64,000 nt of DNA, from the NCBI GenBank assembly GCA_011947345.1, contig JAAVTG010000581.1:682001-746000 (forward strand). Reading direction: 5' to 3'. Below, in pieces: positions 53,417 to 64,000 of the stretch. Position numbers and translations under genes: made by a program. The notes below the pieces were generated by a model that saw only the letters and a program-made list of their open reading frames with translations, was not told the origin of the DNA and did not search any database. How positions within the stretch are numbered: position 1 is the first letter of the stretch; the number at the start of each line of letters is the position of its first letter. Origin of the DNA: Phytophthora quininea. Its lineage: Eukaryota > Oomycota > Peronosporomycetes > Peronosporales > Peronosporaceae.

Positions 53417-54923
53417 TTACAGCTCGATGCCGACACGCGACAGCACCTTCTCCATCGTGTCATCCTTGCCGATATTGCTGGCATTCTCGCAAATAGCCAC
53501 GTACGCCTTGAGCAATTCTTGACCGACCTCCTCCTTGACCTTGTGGGCGAGCGAGTAGTGGAACGAGTTGACGGTCGAGAGCCACATCGTGGACGATGCC
53601 GCCACGAACGGGATCGCGCAGAACGCGTACATGTCCTGCACCTCCAGAGACCCATTCGAGCCGAGCACATGCTTCTTCTTGAACAAGTAGGGTCCGACAT
53701 TCGAGATGGTCGTGTCTCCAGTGCAAGCGCTGGGGATCTTGAAGTCGCCGAAGAAGTTGCCCAGCTCGGGCTTGATCAGCTTGCGGTCCATCATGAAGAG
53801 CGGCAGCGCCATATCGAGCAGCTTGGAGCCCTGTGTCGCCATCTCCGTCTTTGCAGTACGAGCCAAGTCCCAGAACTTGACCTGCTCCATGTCGACGCCA
53901 TCCACCGCCAGCCACTTCAACGGCGCGTTGGTCACGTACAAACCCACCTGCCTCTCCGGGGCTGGGTGGGGCACACGATCACGCATGTTGTAGCTGATGT
54001 CGGCGACAAATCTAAACGGACCGTCAGGCATCTGCTCGCCCTTGATTTTGTGGTCGACTCGGCTGGCGTGGTAGAATGCCAAGACAATGGCTGCGATTAA
54101 AGCTCCGCCCATGGTAGCGCCCTCTTCCTTGCATTTGCGCAGCGTAGATCGCATTTTGGCGGGCTCACCAGAAGCGCAGAGCAGCGTGGTGCTGTTCTGA
54201 ACAAAGTCGGCACCAAAGTCCTTCTGGTCTTCACGTGGAGTCAGCGCCGGCTTGAACGCCTTCATGAAGTTGAGGAAGGCCGAACCGCCTACTAGTGCGA
54301 GCACCGTTTTGGCCACGGGCTTGAGCCACCACGGCTCGGAGAACCACATGTCGTAGAGCGACGGCCGCAGCGGGAACTCCTGGACGGGTTTGTCAGCTTC
54401 GATCGATAGCAACGCAATGTCCTCGAGGATGTCGTTGATCACGACCATGTTGGAGTTGCCGTCGGACACGATGTGGTCCGAGAAAGGAAGAAGCGCGCCT
54501 TCCCTCGGCTCGGTTCACCCAGACCGTGAGGTAGAACATGAAGTTGTTGAACCGGTCGAACGGGACGTGGGTCTCAGACGACACAAAGTTGTTCCAGTTG
54601 TTCCAGGCTTCGACGTCTTCATCGGACTCGGAGAACTCGCGCACACGCAGCAACTGCATGGCACTGACCTGTTCCAGCGTGACGTGGGGCGCGATCTCGC
54701 CCATGAATTCCTCGTCCTTGGCGATCAGCATTCGTGTTCGCGGCTGGCGGTTGAAAGCGCGCATGGTGGCCGTCGGCAGGTACTGCACGAGCTGCTCCAT
54801 GTCGCCGCTGATGGCGATGGCGAGGCAACACTTGACAGAGACATCCGGCTCGGCGATACCGAAGCGTTCAATGCCACGCAACGGGATACGGCGGTTGCCG
54901 GTGGTGGTGCTTTCACTCGACAT
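53417..54923 (-). CDS. HxxxD-type acyltransferase copy 3
   Basis: About 502 residues from ATG 54923, starting MSSESTTTGNRRIPLRGIER. Two close single-base losses near 54485-54510 fall around the catalytic region. The coding frame after them reads VSDGNSN, and the DHI preceding it sits in the third frame, so H-x3-D is preserved at the DNA level. Downstream: EPWWLKPVAKTVLALVGG, TGDTTISNVGPYLFKKKHV, ending VLSRVGIEL. Closest to copy 1. It lies 5 kb from copies 1 and 2 on the same strand, with the inverted duplications between them. Substrate unknown. Confidence 0.8.
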
Positions 54924-55464
54924 GGGGACTTGACGATTGCAGCGCGAATTCAGAAGTGGATCTCGACCAATGCCCAGGAGCTGTCAGCTGGGCGGGATCT
55001 GAGCCGACAACCTTGGCGGTGCCGCGAAGATTGGTTCTGCTCGCGCTGGATGCGTGGAGGTCCAAAGAGTTTTTCCGGGGAGACTTGCTCGTCATGCTGG
55101 AGGACATCACCACGAGTGTCATCAAGTGGATAGGCGAAGTTTGGCGCAGCTGATCACGATGATGAAGATACTTGCAGCACGAAAATGTCGGCGACGAATT
55201 GGTTGGTACATGCCAGTGGCAGAGTTCAAGACGGAGGCTCTGGTTCCGAGAAGGCCGACCGTCGGCCGACGACAAAGCGATCTGATCGAGTTGCTGCTGT
55301 CGTCTTGTGTAGCCAAGTGTCACAACGCAAAGAGACCGGGCCGACTTGTGCAAAGCTTCAACGTGTCAAGGCGTTTGCTTGCGTCTTGACTGCATAAAGA
55401 TCGCTTTCAGCATCGGCAACGGCTCACATCTCGACCGTAAATGGGGTCCGAACTCCTAGAGAGT
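54924..55464. other. Intergenic region
   Basis: 541 bp between the acyltransferase start and the stop of the coiled-coil gene. Short open frames occur on both strands without conserved motifs. Confidence 0.5.
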
Positions 55465-56365
55465 CTAGTAGAGATGATCTCGCTTGGACTTGGTTGCGGA
55501 GCTGACGACCTTCTTCTCCAACACTTGGACGTACCGATTGAGCTCGCGAACTTTGCGCTCCAATTCCTTCTTCTCCTGCGCTTGCTGCTGGATGTGTGCC
55601 AAGTACTTCTTGAGATGGGCTTGCTGTTCTCTTGCGGTTTGCTGAAAGTTCTTTGCGAGCGAGCGTTTGCGGTCGATGAGCTGCTCGAGCTTTGTCTCCA
55701 GCTTGGCGATGGTCTGCTGCAGGTGCTTCACTTGGAGGTCTTTGCTCTTTAGCTTGGCATGTAGCGACGTTAGCGGAAGCTTGCGTAGGTAGCTATTACG
55801 TCGATTCATTATTGATTGAGTGGAGTGTTGGCCATTGTCTGCCTCGTCAGCGGTAGCGTCCAAGCCTTCCTGTTCCAGCCGAGACTCCTCCTCGTTGTGT
55901 TGATTGCCCACATTTGCGGCCACCTTTGGTCGTCCTTGACCGCTTATCTGCTGGTCTCTTTGTCGTCTTCGCAGCAGCTCCAGCTCCTTCGCCTGCTGCA
56001 CCACAATCGCTTGAAGCCGTTGCAACTGCTCGCCTTCACTGCTTGTCGTCCCGCTCTTGCTGCCGGTACCACCGAGAGGTCTCTCCAGCTCTCTATCGTC
56101 GCGGGAAGCTGGATCGTCACCCGTGGAGCGACTTGCACATGTCCGCTCCATCGACGCGTTCATCTGCACAAGCTGCTGCATCTGCTGGAACATGACTACA
56201 CACTGGTCGTGGTCTTGTTTGGCTCTCTCCTCGCTCTGAAGTTGCAGCTCCGCCAGCTCCTGTCGAAGACAATCACAACTAGAACACTAGCAATTGCAAC
56301 TAGTTACTAGATCCGACCAAGAAAGCACAGCAAAAGCAACGCAGTACCTCCCGAAGGCTCGCCAT
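55465..56365 (-). CDS. Coiled-coil hypothetical protein
   Basis: A six-codon first exon (56365-56348, MASLRE) is joined across an 88 bp GTACTG...GACAG intron to 56259-55465. The product is about 270 residues. N-terminal coiled coil (ELAELQLQSEERAKQDHDQC), a Ser/Gly region, a second coil (LQAIVVQQAKELELLRRRQR), an acidic linker, then about 90 residues of continuous heptads (KHLQQTIAKLETKLEQLIDR, EKKELERKVRELNRYVQVLE) and a basic C-terminus. A structural or centrosome/motor-adaptor role is possible; the family is not recognised. It is divergent from the PH-kinase gene. Confidence 0.75.
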
Positions 56366-56628
56366 GTTGGTCAACCGTTGCAGTTGCTTCGATCGGTCGC
56401 GCTAGCGGTAACACATAGATCGGTTGCGATAGACAAGAGTAAAGGCAAGCAGGAGTTCGGATTTGATCATCTCCGCGCTTCTCCTCGCGCGCAGACGGCT
56501 GCTGCTGGAGTGTCTTGTGGGCATTCCCGTGTTCCTCTCTGTCTTGCGCGTCGATCAAGCCCCGCCCCGCATTTCTCCGTGCGCTACAACCCACGCTACC
56601 GAGCCGTAAACACACCCTACCGATCGAC

Positions 56629-59600
56629 ATGATTAATACCAGTCTGCGCAGCTCGATGATGCGCCGTCGAGAGAGCAACCTGACGCTGGACGAGGAGGAG
56701 GACCCGTCGGTGGACATCGAGAGCATCCAGCAGCCCTGGATGTCCCCAGAGCTCTTCGCCACGCTGTGGCAGAACGCCACGCAGCAAGTCAGCTCTAGCT
56801 GCACCTTCACCAAGTTCCGACGCCGCCAGGCAGAAAACAGGCAGGACGCAGAAGAAGCAGATCACTTTGCAGCTGGAACTTTCAAGGACCAGTTCATAAG
56901 AGCGCTGGGGGAGACCTGGTGGTGTTCCCCGCGCAAACGGAGAGCCCCTTGGTGGTGGTCGCCTACGGCAGTGTCGTCGACAACTACGGGCTTAAGACTG
57001 TGCTGCTGGTCAGGATGGAGCAGCTCCATGGCTCCGAGCAGATCGGCATCACGGTGAAGAACACAGACCCGGTGCATCGCACGCGCATGACGTCCTTCTT
57101 GGGGATTTTACAGCAGCGGATTCAGCCGGGAAGTGCGCCGAGAAGACCACACCCCCGACCGGGGGATACCAGTAAATTGTTTTTAGAGGAGTCGTCTAGC
57201 GACCATGAAGGAACTACGGACTCAGACACGTCTTCTGTGCCGCCATCGACCCCACCGTTGAGGACCCCACCGGCTTCTACCTCGGTTATATTCTCGACGC
57301 CACCGAGACGGCCTTCTGGGCCATTGGAACCGCCTAGAAAAGTATCTGTGCCGGAAGTGGCTCCGCAACGTCGCCCCCAGGGAGTGACAAGGGAGCGCAT
57401 TCGATCACATACCATTCGGTACCGCATCGATCGGGATATCTCGTTTGAAGGGTATTTGAGCAGGAAAAGCGACGTGCTGATGAACTGGAAGGCGGTGTAT
57501 TGTGTCTTGGAAGAGGACACGCTTGCCTTTTACGATACGCGCGAGGATTTTATCTCGAACACAAAACTGATCGGACGTATCCAACTACAAGCGGTGGAGG
57601 ACGAAAACATGGGCAAACCCAACGGCTTTCGTGTGATTGCCGAAGGAAACCATGTCAACCACTTGAGCTCAAGAACTGCGTTCGAGAAGGAGCAGTGGAA
57701 GCGCGCGATAACAGTAAGTCGGCCTTTTCTTTGTGTAGTTTCGAAGCTAACCGAGTTCGACACTTGCGACAGATTGCTATCTCCAAAGCCCCCGAGGTGA
57801 CGCGGCCGTATGTGGCATTTGCTTCGCAACCTTTAGAGCCACGGAAGTTTTACAGGCTGCTTGGCGCTCTTCTTCGACAAGAGATCGGCGATTTCCCACT
57901 CCTTTTCCGTAGCATGCATCCGGACATTGTGGTGACGTCAAATTTTCCGCCGATTGTGCCGTTTTGGGGGCAGTATCGCCGATACGATGGCGTTCTACTG
58001 TTTATCTCGACACTATTGGACACAGTCACGGTCGACAATTTCTCGCTGGTGGATGTGATTGAACTGGTTCGAGGCGATGCTGACTGTGTAGACGATACAG
58101 GGACGCAACATCATACTCTCACACCTTCTCCTGTTACAGTTGGCTCTTACGTAGCATCACCTAGGCCGGATGAAGCAGCTATGTCGACACCTGGAAGCGC
58201 TTCAACGCCATCATCACAATGGTCGAAGCGTCTCGTGGTAACCGGGAAGGAAACGTACAATTTGCTGAGCACGGACAACCGACGAATCACCCAGCTGTTT
58301 GTGCACGAACTATGGCTGGACCATAAAGACCGCTTGGTGCGATGGCATTTAAACGGAGACGCCGTCGCCCTATCGGTTGCTTTCGATGATGCCCCTAAAG
58401 GAGAAAACATTCGACTCGTTTTGCCCGGTGAGGCGTCTGCCATCTCACATGCGATCCCACCGGGAACGTTTTACGTGCAGATTCTACAGGCTCAGCAGCT
58501 GCATGAAGGTGGAGGCGATGCCCAGTCCAAGGGTGGTGCTTCACATCCATCCTCGTCGTCTGCATCCAAGAAGGGCCACTCTGTGTATGCGCGGTGTATT
58601 CTCGAGGAAGGAACGCACTTGGAGCGAACATTACGCGGCCTTGACATCAAAGAAGGCGAGGCCATGCCGGATGAGCTAGCAACTTCGTCGTCCAATGGCT
58701 CACATAAAGAGCAGAGAAGACCGTCAAAAGGAACGAGGTTTTTCCGTGGACTGCGGCGTGCTGCTGGTATCTCTGGGGAGCGTGCTGTGGCCAAGTTTGG
58801 TGACCCCAGCGGGTGTGTGACGAACATTTGCAAGTGCATGCCTGTGCTAAACCCAGACAACGAGCATAAAGTCGGTACGTTGAATCCCGATTGGTCTAGT
58901 AATCTGCGACTGGAGTTCCCAGGCTGTGCGCGTGGTTTCACGTATTACCTCAAGGTGGAAGTGTTCCAGAGTCGCTTTATGCTTCCGGATGAACTGCTCG
59001 GCGTCTGCAAAATCAATGTGACCCCGCATCTGTCGCTTGTAAACGGCTCTGCGGATGCCAAAGCGAACGGAGCTCTCCCTCGTTGGCACAATTTGTGCGA
59101 CCAATACAACGACTGCAAGGAGTCCTGGGCGCCGCCTACAGTGTTTCGAGGCCGCATCCAGCTGGGCATCATCTTCGCCCCATCAGTTACATCTGTAGAG
59201 AACTTCCCTCAGTCGCAAGGACTGCGACGCCTGGCAAGTGATGGGAGGTTAGTCGAATCCAGACGAGGTTCTGTCGATGAAACGTTACTGCAAAGCTTGT
59301 CTAGCTACGACCTCCGCGAGTTCCTCCGATCCGAGGCTTTAACCGGAGGCGGAACTGTCGATTTCCCGTCAGAACGCGGCAGATTCCTGTCTCGTAAAGT
59401 TCGCAGCAGAACAGAGTCAGGCAAATCGGAGACAGCGATGGAAACCGTGGATCCTGAACACAATCGAGAGCTGCAACGATTGGCTCGCAACAATCATACT
59501 TTTCAGGCAAGGTGACGGTCTTCGACGTGCCTAAGAAATACCAATTGATTAAGGTGGTTGGTGCTGGAACTTATGGCGAAGTGGTTGCAGCAAGCGACAC

Positions 59601-60714
59601 CGAATCTGGCACGACAGTTGCGATCAAAAAGGTTGCCAATGCCTTCGCAGATTTGCCAGACACCAAGAGAATCCTTCGGGAGTTGTGTCTGCTTCGACAG
59701 CTCAAACACCCCAACTTGATCCAGCTTTACGATTCACCACGCCCAGAACGACTGTCCTATCTCGAGGATATCTACCTAGTGACCGATTTGATGGAGACAG
59801 ATCTGCACCGCGTGATCCATTCGACGCAAACGCTGACAGATGAGCATGTGGCACATTTCATGCGGCAAATCCTGCGTGCTTTGGCGTATTTGCATTCTGC
59901 TAATGTCCTCCATCGAGACCTAAAGCCTTCCAATATTTTGGTAACTAGTACGTGCGAAGCGAAGATCTGTGACCTTGGGCTAGCTCGGTACATCGACTAT
60001 TCGAAGGTGAAAAAGGTGCCGGGAACCTCACAGGACGATACGTTTGTTGAGCTAACTGAATACGTGGTAACTCGGTGGTATCGTGCGCCGGAAATTCTTC
60101 TGGACGGCTGCCGGTACGACAAGCCGTCAGACTTGTGGTCGGCTGGCTGTATCTTGGGGAACTACTTGGTCGAAAGCCACTGTTTCCGGGCTCCAGTACA
60201 ACGAATCAGCTGAACAAGATCTTCAATGTGCTAGGTACACCAGACATCTCGTACATTGCTCATATTCATAAAGACGCTGCACAGAAGTGGGTCCATCGAC
60301 AACGGCGGCGGTCTCGAATTCCGTTTGCCGAGCTCTACCCGAATGCAAACGAGCAGGCGTTAGATCTTCTAGAGAAGCTGCTGGTTTACGACCCGGAGAA
60401 GCGCATCACTGCGATTGAAGCGATCCGACACCCGTACCTGCGAGAGGCATTCCGTTCAGTGATGCCCGATAACAGCGATAGTGACGACGCTTTTTTACGA
60501 CGAGATTGAGCAGGAAGAAGACCGCTTTGTCGGCAAGATCGACGATTCCAACGAGTACGTCCCTGAAACAAAGGAAGCGCTGCAGGGGCGGTGTTCGAGC
60601 AAGTTTGCTTCTTCCATCCAGAGGCCCGGGAGTACGAGGACTGGCTGAAAAAACACGATGAACAGTTCTGTGTAGACCCGAAGACCGGGAAATTGGTTCC
60701 TCTGCAGAGTTAAC
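56629..60714 (+). CDS. PH / SnoaL-like / C2 / MAP kinase (TEY) fusion protein
   Basis: From ATG 56629. An N-terminal region precedes a PH domain (FEGYLSRKSDVLMNWKAVYC to EKEQWKRAIT), with a 59 bp intron at 57714-57772. Then a SnoaL-like fold (LFRSMHPDIVVTSNFPPIVP, QYRRYDGVLLFI, LFVHELWLDHKDRLVRWHL), a C2 domain (GTFYVQILQAQQLHEGG to FMLPDELLGVCKINV) and a protein kinase: GAGTYGEVVAA, VAIKKV, HRDLKPSN, DLGLAR and the activation loop ELTEYVVTRWYRAPE, typical of ERK-class MAPKs. Single-base changes in runs occur near 56908 (G), 59502 (T), 60158 (G), 60494 (T) and about 60585 (G). The kinase frame has no ATG before its glycine loop, so it is most likely part of the upstream frame. Total about 1,340 residues. 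PH and C2 would place the MAPK at membranes. Confidence 0.75.
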
Positions 60715-61168
60715 GAGAGGAATATTAAGGATGCAGACGTACCTGGTTTGTTTGGGGTCATGGAAACCCTATACATGTACGCGGCGATTATTAGAGAGCG
60801 TGGTGGGGTTGGTATGAATTGGTGTCGTTTGTGCGCGTGATGAAACTGTTGGAATGAAAAGTGTTCCAGTGCTGTGATAGACGAGGATACTGTATTACTT
60901 TGACTGATTGTCGTCTGGGAATACAGGGCCAAGTCACCATTGATGAGTGGACAATTCATGTTTACGGACAGATGATCAACACCGAGATCCGAATAATACT
61001 TGACGTGAGCACTGACGTAGGATGCGGCAACATCGTTGTAGAGCGACCAAAATATGAGTGGCTGGATGCTACAACCACACGCTTTTGCTGGCAAACTTGA
61101 GACGATGGTTGAGTCTCCGACGAACCCGTATTCACTGTCGATTTTACCGGACGGGGCACAGAGACAGA
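60715..61168. other. Intergenic region between kinase and MATE genes
   Basis: 454 bp holding the kinase 3' end and the MATE promoter. No gene or strong motif is visible. Confidence 0.5.
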
Positions 61169-62779
61169 ATGAGCCAGAAGCTGGACCAGGAAGACAAATC
61201 CAGCTGCAGCGAGCCCTTCGTGAGCATCGTTTCGCCTTCGCCGCAGACCGATCACGAATCCAATCACTCTGAAGAACCGAACCCACAATCAAAAGAGGAA
61301 GTCAAGACGCTGCTTAAACTCGTTGGGCCCGTGGTGCGGACGTGTTTATTGGTGGCACGACGTCTTGTGACTGGATGAACTAACAAACCTGTTCCGCTCA
61401 GACGATTACAACATTCTTGGAGTTTCTACCTGGCTTCACATCGATCATCCTCGCTGGTAACATCGACTCGCCACTTTCGCAGCACTACATCGACGCCGCG
61501 ACATTTTCCATCATGGTGCGAATGCTTTACTTTGTATGAGCTGTCAAAGTGCTGACGTTCGTTCACCCAGACGCTGAATATCACTTCGCTCTCTATTGGA
61601 CTCGGACTCGCTTCGGCGCTGGATACGCTCTGCTCGCAAGCGTACGGAGCCAAACGTCTGGAAAAGATCGGCATCTACTTCCAGACTGGAGTCCTCGTGC
61701 TCACGGTCATCCTCATACCAATGCTCCTCATCAACTCGTTCACGGAGCCGATTTTAAAGTGGCTGGGCCAGGATGCGGAGATCGCTCATCTAGCTGGACA
61801 CTTCTCTCGATGGATGCTGCCGGGAGTGCCGTGCCTGTTCCTTTATGAACTCACACGCAAGGTACTCCAAGCACAAAACATCATGACGCCACTCGTCACC
61901 ATCGCAGCAATTGCCAACGTCGTCAACGTCGCGACCGGGTACGGACTCGCCTACCACACCTCCATCGGCTTCAACGGCATTGCGATCGGCAGAAGCCTAG
62001 GAAACTTGACTCTTCCGCTGCTTTTGGTGCCTTATTTCATTTGGCGTCCTCATCACTTACGACAGTGGTGGTGCCACCCGTGGGATTTCAAGGCCGCGTT
62101 AGGCTACGTCGGACTCTTTTTGCGGCTTGGCGTGCCTGGGATGTTGATGCTGGGTATGGAAATGTGGGCCTTCGAAGCTCTCTCGATCCTTGCCGGTTTA
62201 CTGCCCGATAGTGTGGTGGCTGTGGCAGCCCACTCAGTGCTGGTCAATGTCGATATGCTCGTGTACACGACGTTTGCAGGCATGTCGGTGGCCGCAAATA
62301 TTCGCGTTGGGAATTGTCTCGGGGCAAACAAACCAAAGACGGCCAAGATGGCCCGCAACGTAGCTCTCACGATCACCTTCTTCGTCACGCTGTTCTTTGG
62401 TGGGCTCACTCTTGGACTGAGTGACTACATCCCACTCCTGTTTCTCGACAAAGGCAAGAGCGCCGATCTAGCGTCCAAGGTCATGGCGATCATGTCGCCC
62501 CAGAAGATCGTTGACGGGCTGAACTCCGTGACCCAAGGAGTGTTTCGCGGTGCGGGCAAGCAGAAAGCTGCTGCCATCGCCAATGGAGTAGCGTATTATT
62601 TGTTTGGGGTTCCTTTTGGTGCACTGCTCGCCTTCCAGTTAGACCTCGGCGTCGAAGGATTGTGGCTTGGCATGACTGCTGGCAACGTGCTAGCCGTGAT
62701 TGTGATGACAATTCTCATGCGGTTCTACTGGAACTGGGAGAACCTGGCAGAGGATGCTCGAAGGCGCACGGAACTGTAA
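61169..62779 (+). CDS. MATE-family multidrug/toxin efflux transporter
   Basis: Three exons (61169-61333, 61402-61515, 61571-62779) with GTGCG donors join in frame to an intact 495-residue protein. A hydrophilic N-terminus of about 45 residues precedes 12 predicted membrane segments. The hallmark ALDTLCSQAYGAKRLEKIG is split near the start of exon 3. The C-terminal half has MLGMEMWAFEALSILAG and GVFRGAGKQKAAAIANGVAY. MATE proteins export drugs, organic cations or secondary metabolites using proton or sodium gradients. All introns are phase 0 and 55-68 bp. Start ATG 61169 is the first in frame with a clean exon. Confidence 0.93.
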
Positions 62780-62884
62780 AACGCGGCGACGATTTCTGCT
62801 AAGCTTGCGCTGAAATCCTAGAACTCACTGTCGGAAGTGCTTTTATTTTGCTGAAAAGTATCCTTAATCATTGATGTCATCTTT

Positions 62885-64000
62885 CTAGACGTGCTCAACT
62901 GCGCCACCAGTGGACTCTGGTGGTTTAAGCCCCGGAGGTGTCATTTCTCGCAGCAGCCGTACGGCATCCTCCACTGAAATACTTGGATTCGAAGCCAACA
63001 CACGAGTGATCAAGTTTGTGGACGCAAGCAGGTCGCGCAAATGGCTTTTGGCGTCGGCAACGGCAAAGCGGGTCTTGCGAACTGCGAGCTTCTCTTGGAT
63101 ATCGGACAGCACTTGGATTGTGGTAGCATCCATGTCATTCATGTGGCACGCGTCGAGCACAACTCCTCGTGTCGCCACTTCTTGCTTTGACAATCGCGCC
63201 ATCTCCGTGTCGATGCAGAGAGCGACGCGTTCGCAGTTAGCAAAGAACAGCGAGCTCTCCACTCGCACCACGACAATGCCATCAGCGGGACTTGCCTCCG
63301 GGAACAAGTCGCGGTCGACAAAATTGCCGTTCTCCAGCTCACCCAGAATCACCACCGGCGAGCTCTTCGTCTTCACCATGAGCGCCAACACCGAGCAGAC
63401 GATCGACGCGATCAAACCATCCAGCACGCCCAACGCCAACGTCAGGACAAACGACGCAACCCAGACGAAGAACTCGTCGCGCTTGACACGGTAGAGCCAC
63501 TTGGCCTCCTTGAACTCCACCAGTGTGTACCCGGCGACGATGATGATCGCCGCGAGTGTGGCACGCGGCAGGTAGTAGAGCGTGCCGGTGAGCGTGTAGA
63601 GTGCGATGATGACGATGAGTGTGGTGATGATGGAGGCCAACTGCGCGCGCGTTCTGCAGGTTGACGGCGGTGCGTGACATGCCTCCGGTGGGCGGCATGG
63701 CCTTGAAAAGCCGCAGACGACGCTAGCGAGGCCGATACCCGTCAGCTCCTGGTCAGTGTTGATATCCTCACCACGCTGGATGGCGAGACGTTTGGCCATG
63801 GCGATACTGGAGAGGAAGACGACGAGCGCGACGGTGAAGGAATTGAGCAGGATGGCGCCGAAGCGGCCACCGGCGATGAGATCGGAGTCGAATCCATACC
63901 ATGGCACGACGGGTCCGGGAAAGCCACTGGGGACGGTGCCGGTGAGTTTGATTGTCTTGGGTCCGAGGATGTATCCGACGATGCCTCCGAAGATGCAGAC
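62885..64000 (-). CDS. SulP/SLC26 anion transporter copy 4 (partial, continues past right edge)
   Basis: Open to the window end at FGGIVGYILGPKTIKLTGTV, with the membrane block continuing through VPWYGFDSDLIAGGRFGAIL and AMAKRLAIQRGEDINTDQEL. The STAS domain is VESSLFFANCERVALCIDTE and VVLDACHMNDMDATTIQV. Very close to copy 2 across the shared region, so a recent paralogue. The frame is broken by one T missing near 63706 and by a 2-base loss in a GC run near 63650. The N-terminal half is outside the window. Confidence 0.9.
   Translation of the reverse strand, partial: VCIFGGIVGYILGPKTIKLTGTVPSGFPGPVVPWYGFDSDLIAGGRFGAILLNSFTVALVVFLSSIAMAKRLAIQRGEDINTDQELTGIGLASVVCGFSRPCRPPEACHAPPSTCRTRAQLASIITTLIVIIALYTLTGTLYYLPRATLAAIIIVAGYTLVEFKEAKWLYRVKRDEFFVWVASFVLTLALGVLDGLIASIVCSVLALMVKTKSSPVVILGELENGNFVDRDLFPEASPADGIVVVRVESSLFFANCERVALCIDTEMARLSKQEVATRGVVLDACHMNDMDATTIQVLSDIQEKLAVRKTRFAVADAKSHLRDLLASTNLITRVLASNPSISVEDAVRLLREMTPPGLKPPESTGGAVEHV

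Noticed and set aside
56908..60585. Programmed ribosomal frameshifting in the kinase fusion
   Set aside because: Five separate sites in ordinary homopolymers, with the same defect type in many unrelated genes, point to sequence error instead.
1..64000. tRNA or rRNA genes
   Set aside because: I noticed no tRNA-like A/B box arrangement or rRNA-like sequence on reading. A tRNAscan run would settle it.

Overview
The window looks like nuclear DNA of an oomycete, most likely Phytophthora or a close relative. This is inferred from content, not from a database match. The evidence is: very short introns (about 55-75 bp) with GTAAG or GTGCG donors and CTAAC-like branch points; a NEP1-like (NLP) secreted protein; eukaryotic MscL genes; an Inr/FPR-like core promoter; and Gypsy plus DIRS-type retroelements.

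Layout. 1-2.7 kb: 5'-truncated DIRS-like tyrosine-recombinase retroelement. 2.7-4.4 kb: inverted copy of a secreted glycoprotein unit that recurs as three tandem copies at 19-24 kb. 4.4-8.0 kb: MscL channel and a SulP/SLC26 anion transporter. 8.2-15.5 kb: three TAZ-type zinc-finger genes (one alone, two fused to a PHD finger, the two arranged as an inverted pair) around an intact seven-exon DNA polymerase lambda gene and an NLP gene. 15.6-18.1 kb: a large hypothetical protein. 24.2-34.8 kb: a young full-length Ty3/Gypsy element with near-identical ~958 bp LTRs. 34.9-41.5 kb: a SulP - MscL - SulP cluster. 41.7-50.2 kb: a 1.5 kb inverted duplication of an ankyrin pseudogene flanking a spliced MULE/SWIM gene and two tandem HxxxD acyltransferases. 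50.3-53.1 kb: a near-perfect palindrome (941 bp arms, about 0.8 kb spacer) carrying two copies of a Gln-rich coiled-coil gene. 53.4-54.9 kb: a third acyltransferase. 55.5-56.4 kb: a coiled-coil gene. 56.6-60.7 kb: what appears to be one long gene joining PH, SnoaL-like, C2 and a TEY-type MAP kinase. 61.2-62.8 kb: a MATE transporter. 62.9 kb to the right edge: a fourth SulP gene.

Themes. (1) Membrane transport and osmotic genes cluster: four SulP, two MscL, one MATE. (2) Several gene families here are arranged as inverted or tandem duplicates. (3) Many otherwise well-conserved genes are broken by single-base gaps or additions, mostly in homopolymers, while others (polymerase lambda, MATE, one SulP, the MULE gene, MscL copy 1) are perfectly intact. 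This pattern fits residual long-read consensus errors better than wholesale pseudogenisation, but raw reads are needed to decide. Gene limits below span such breaks and say where they are.
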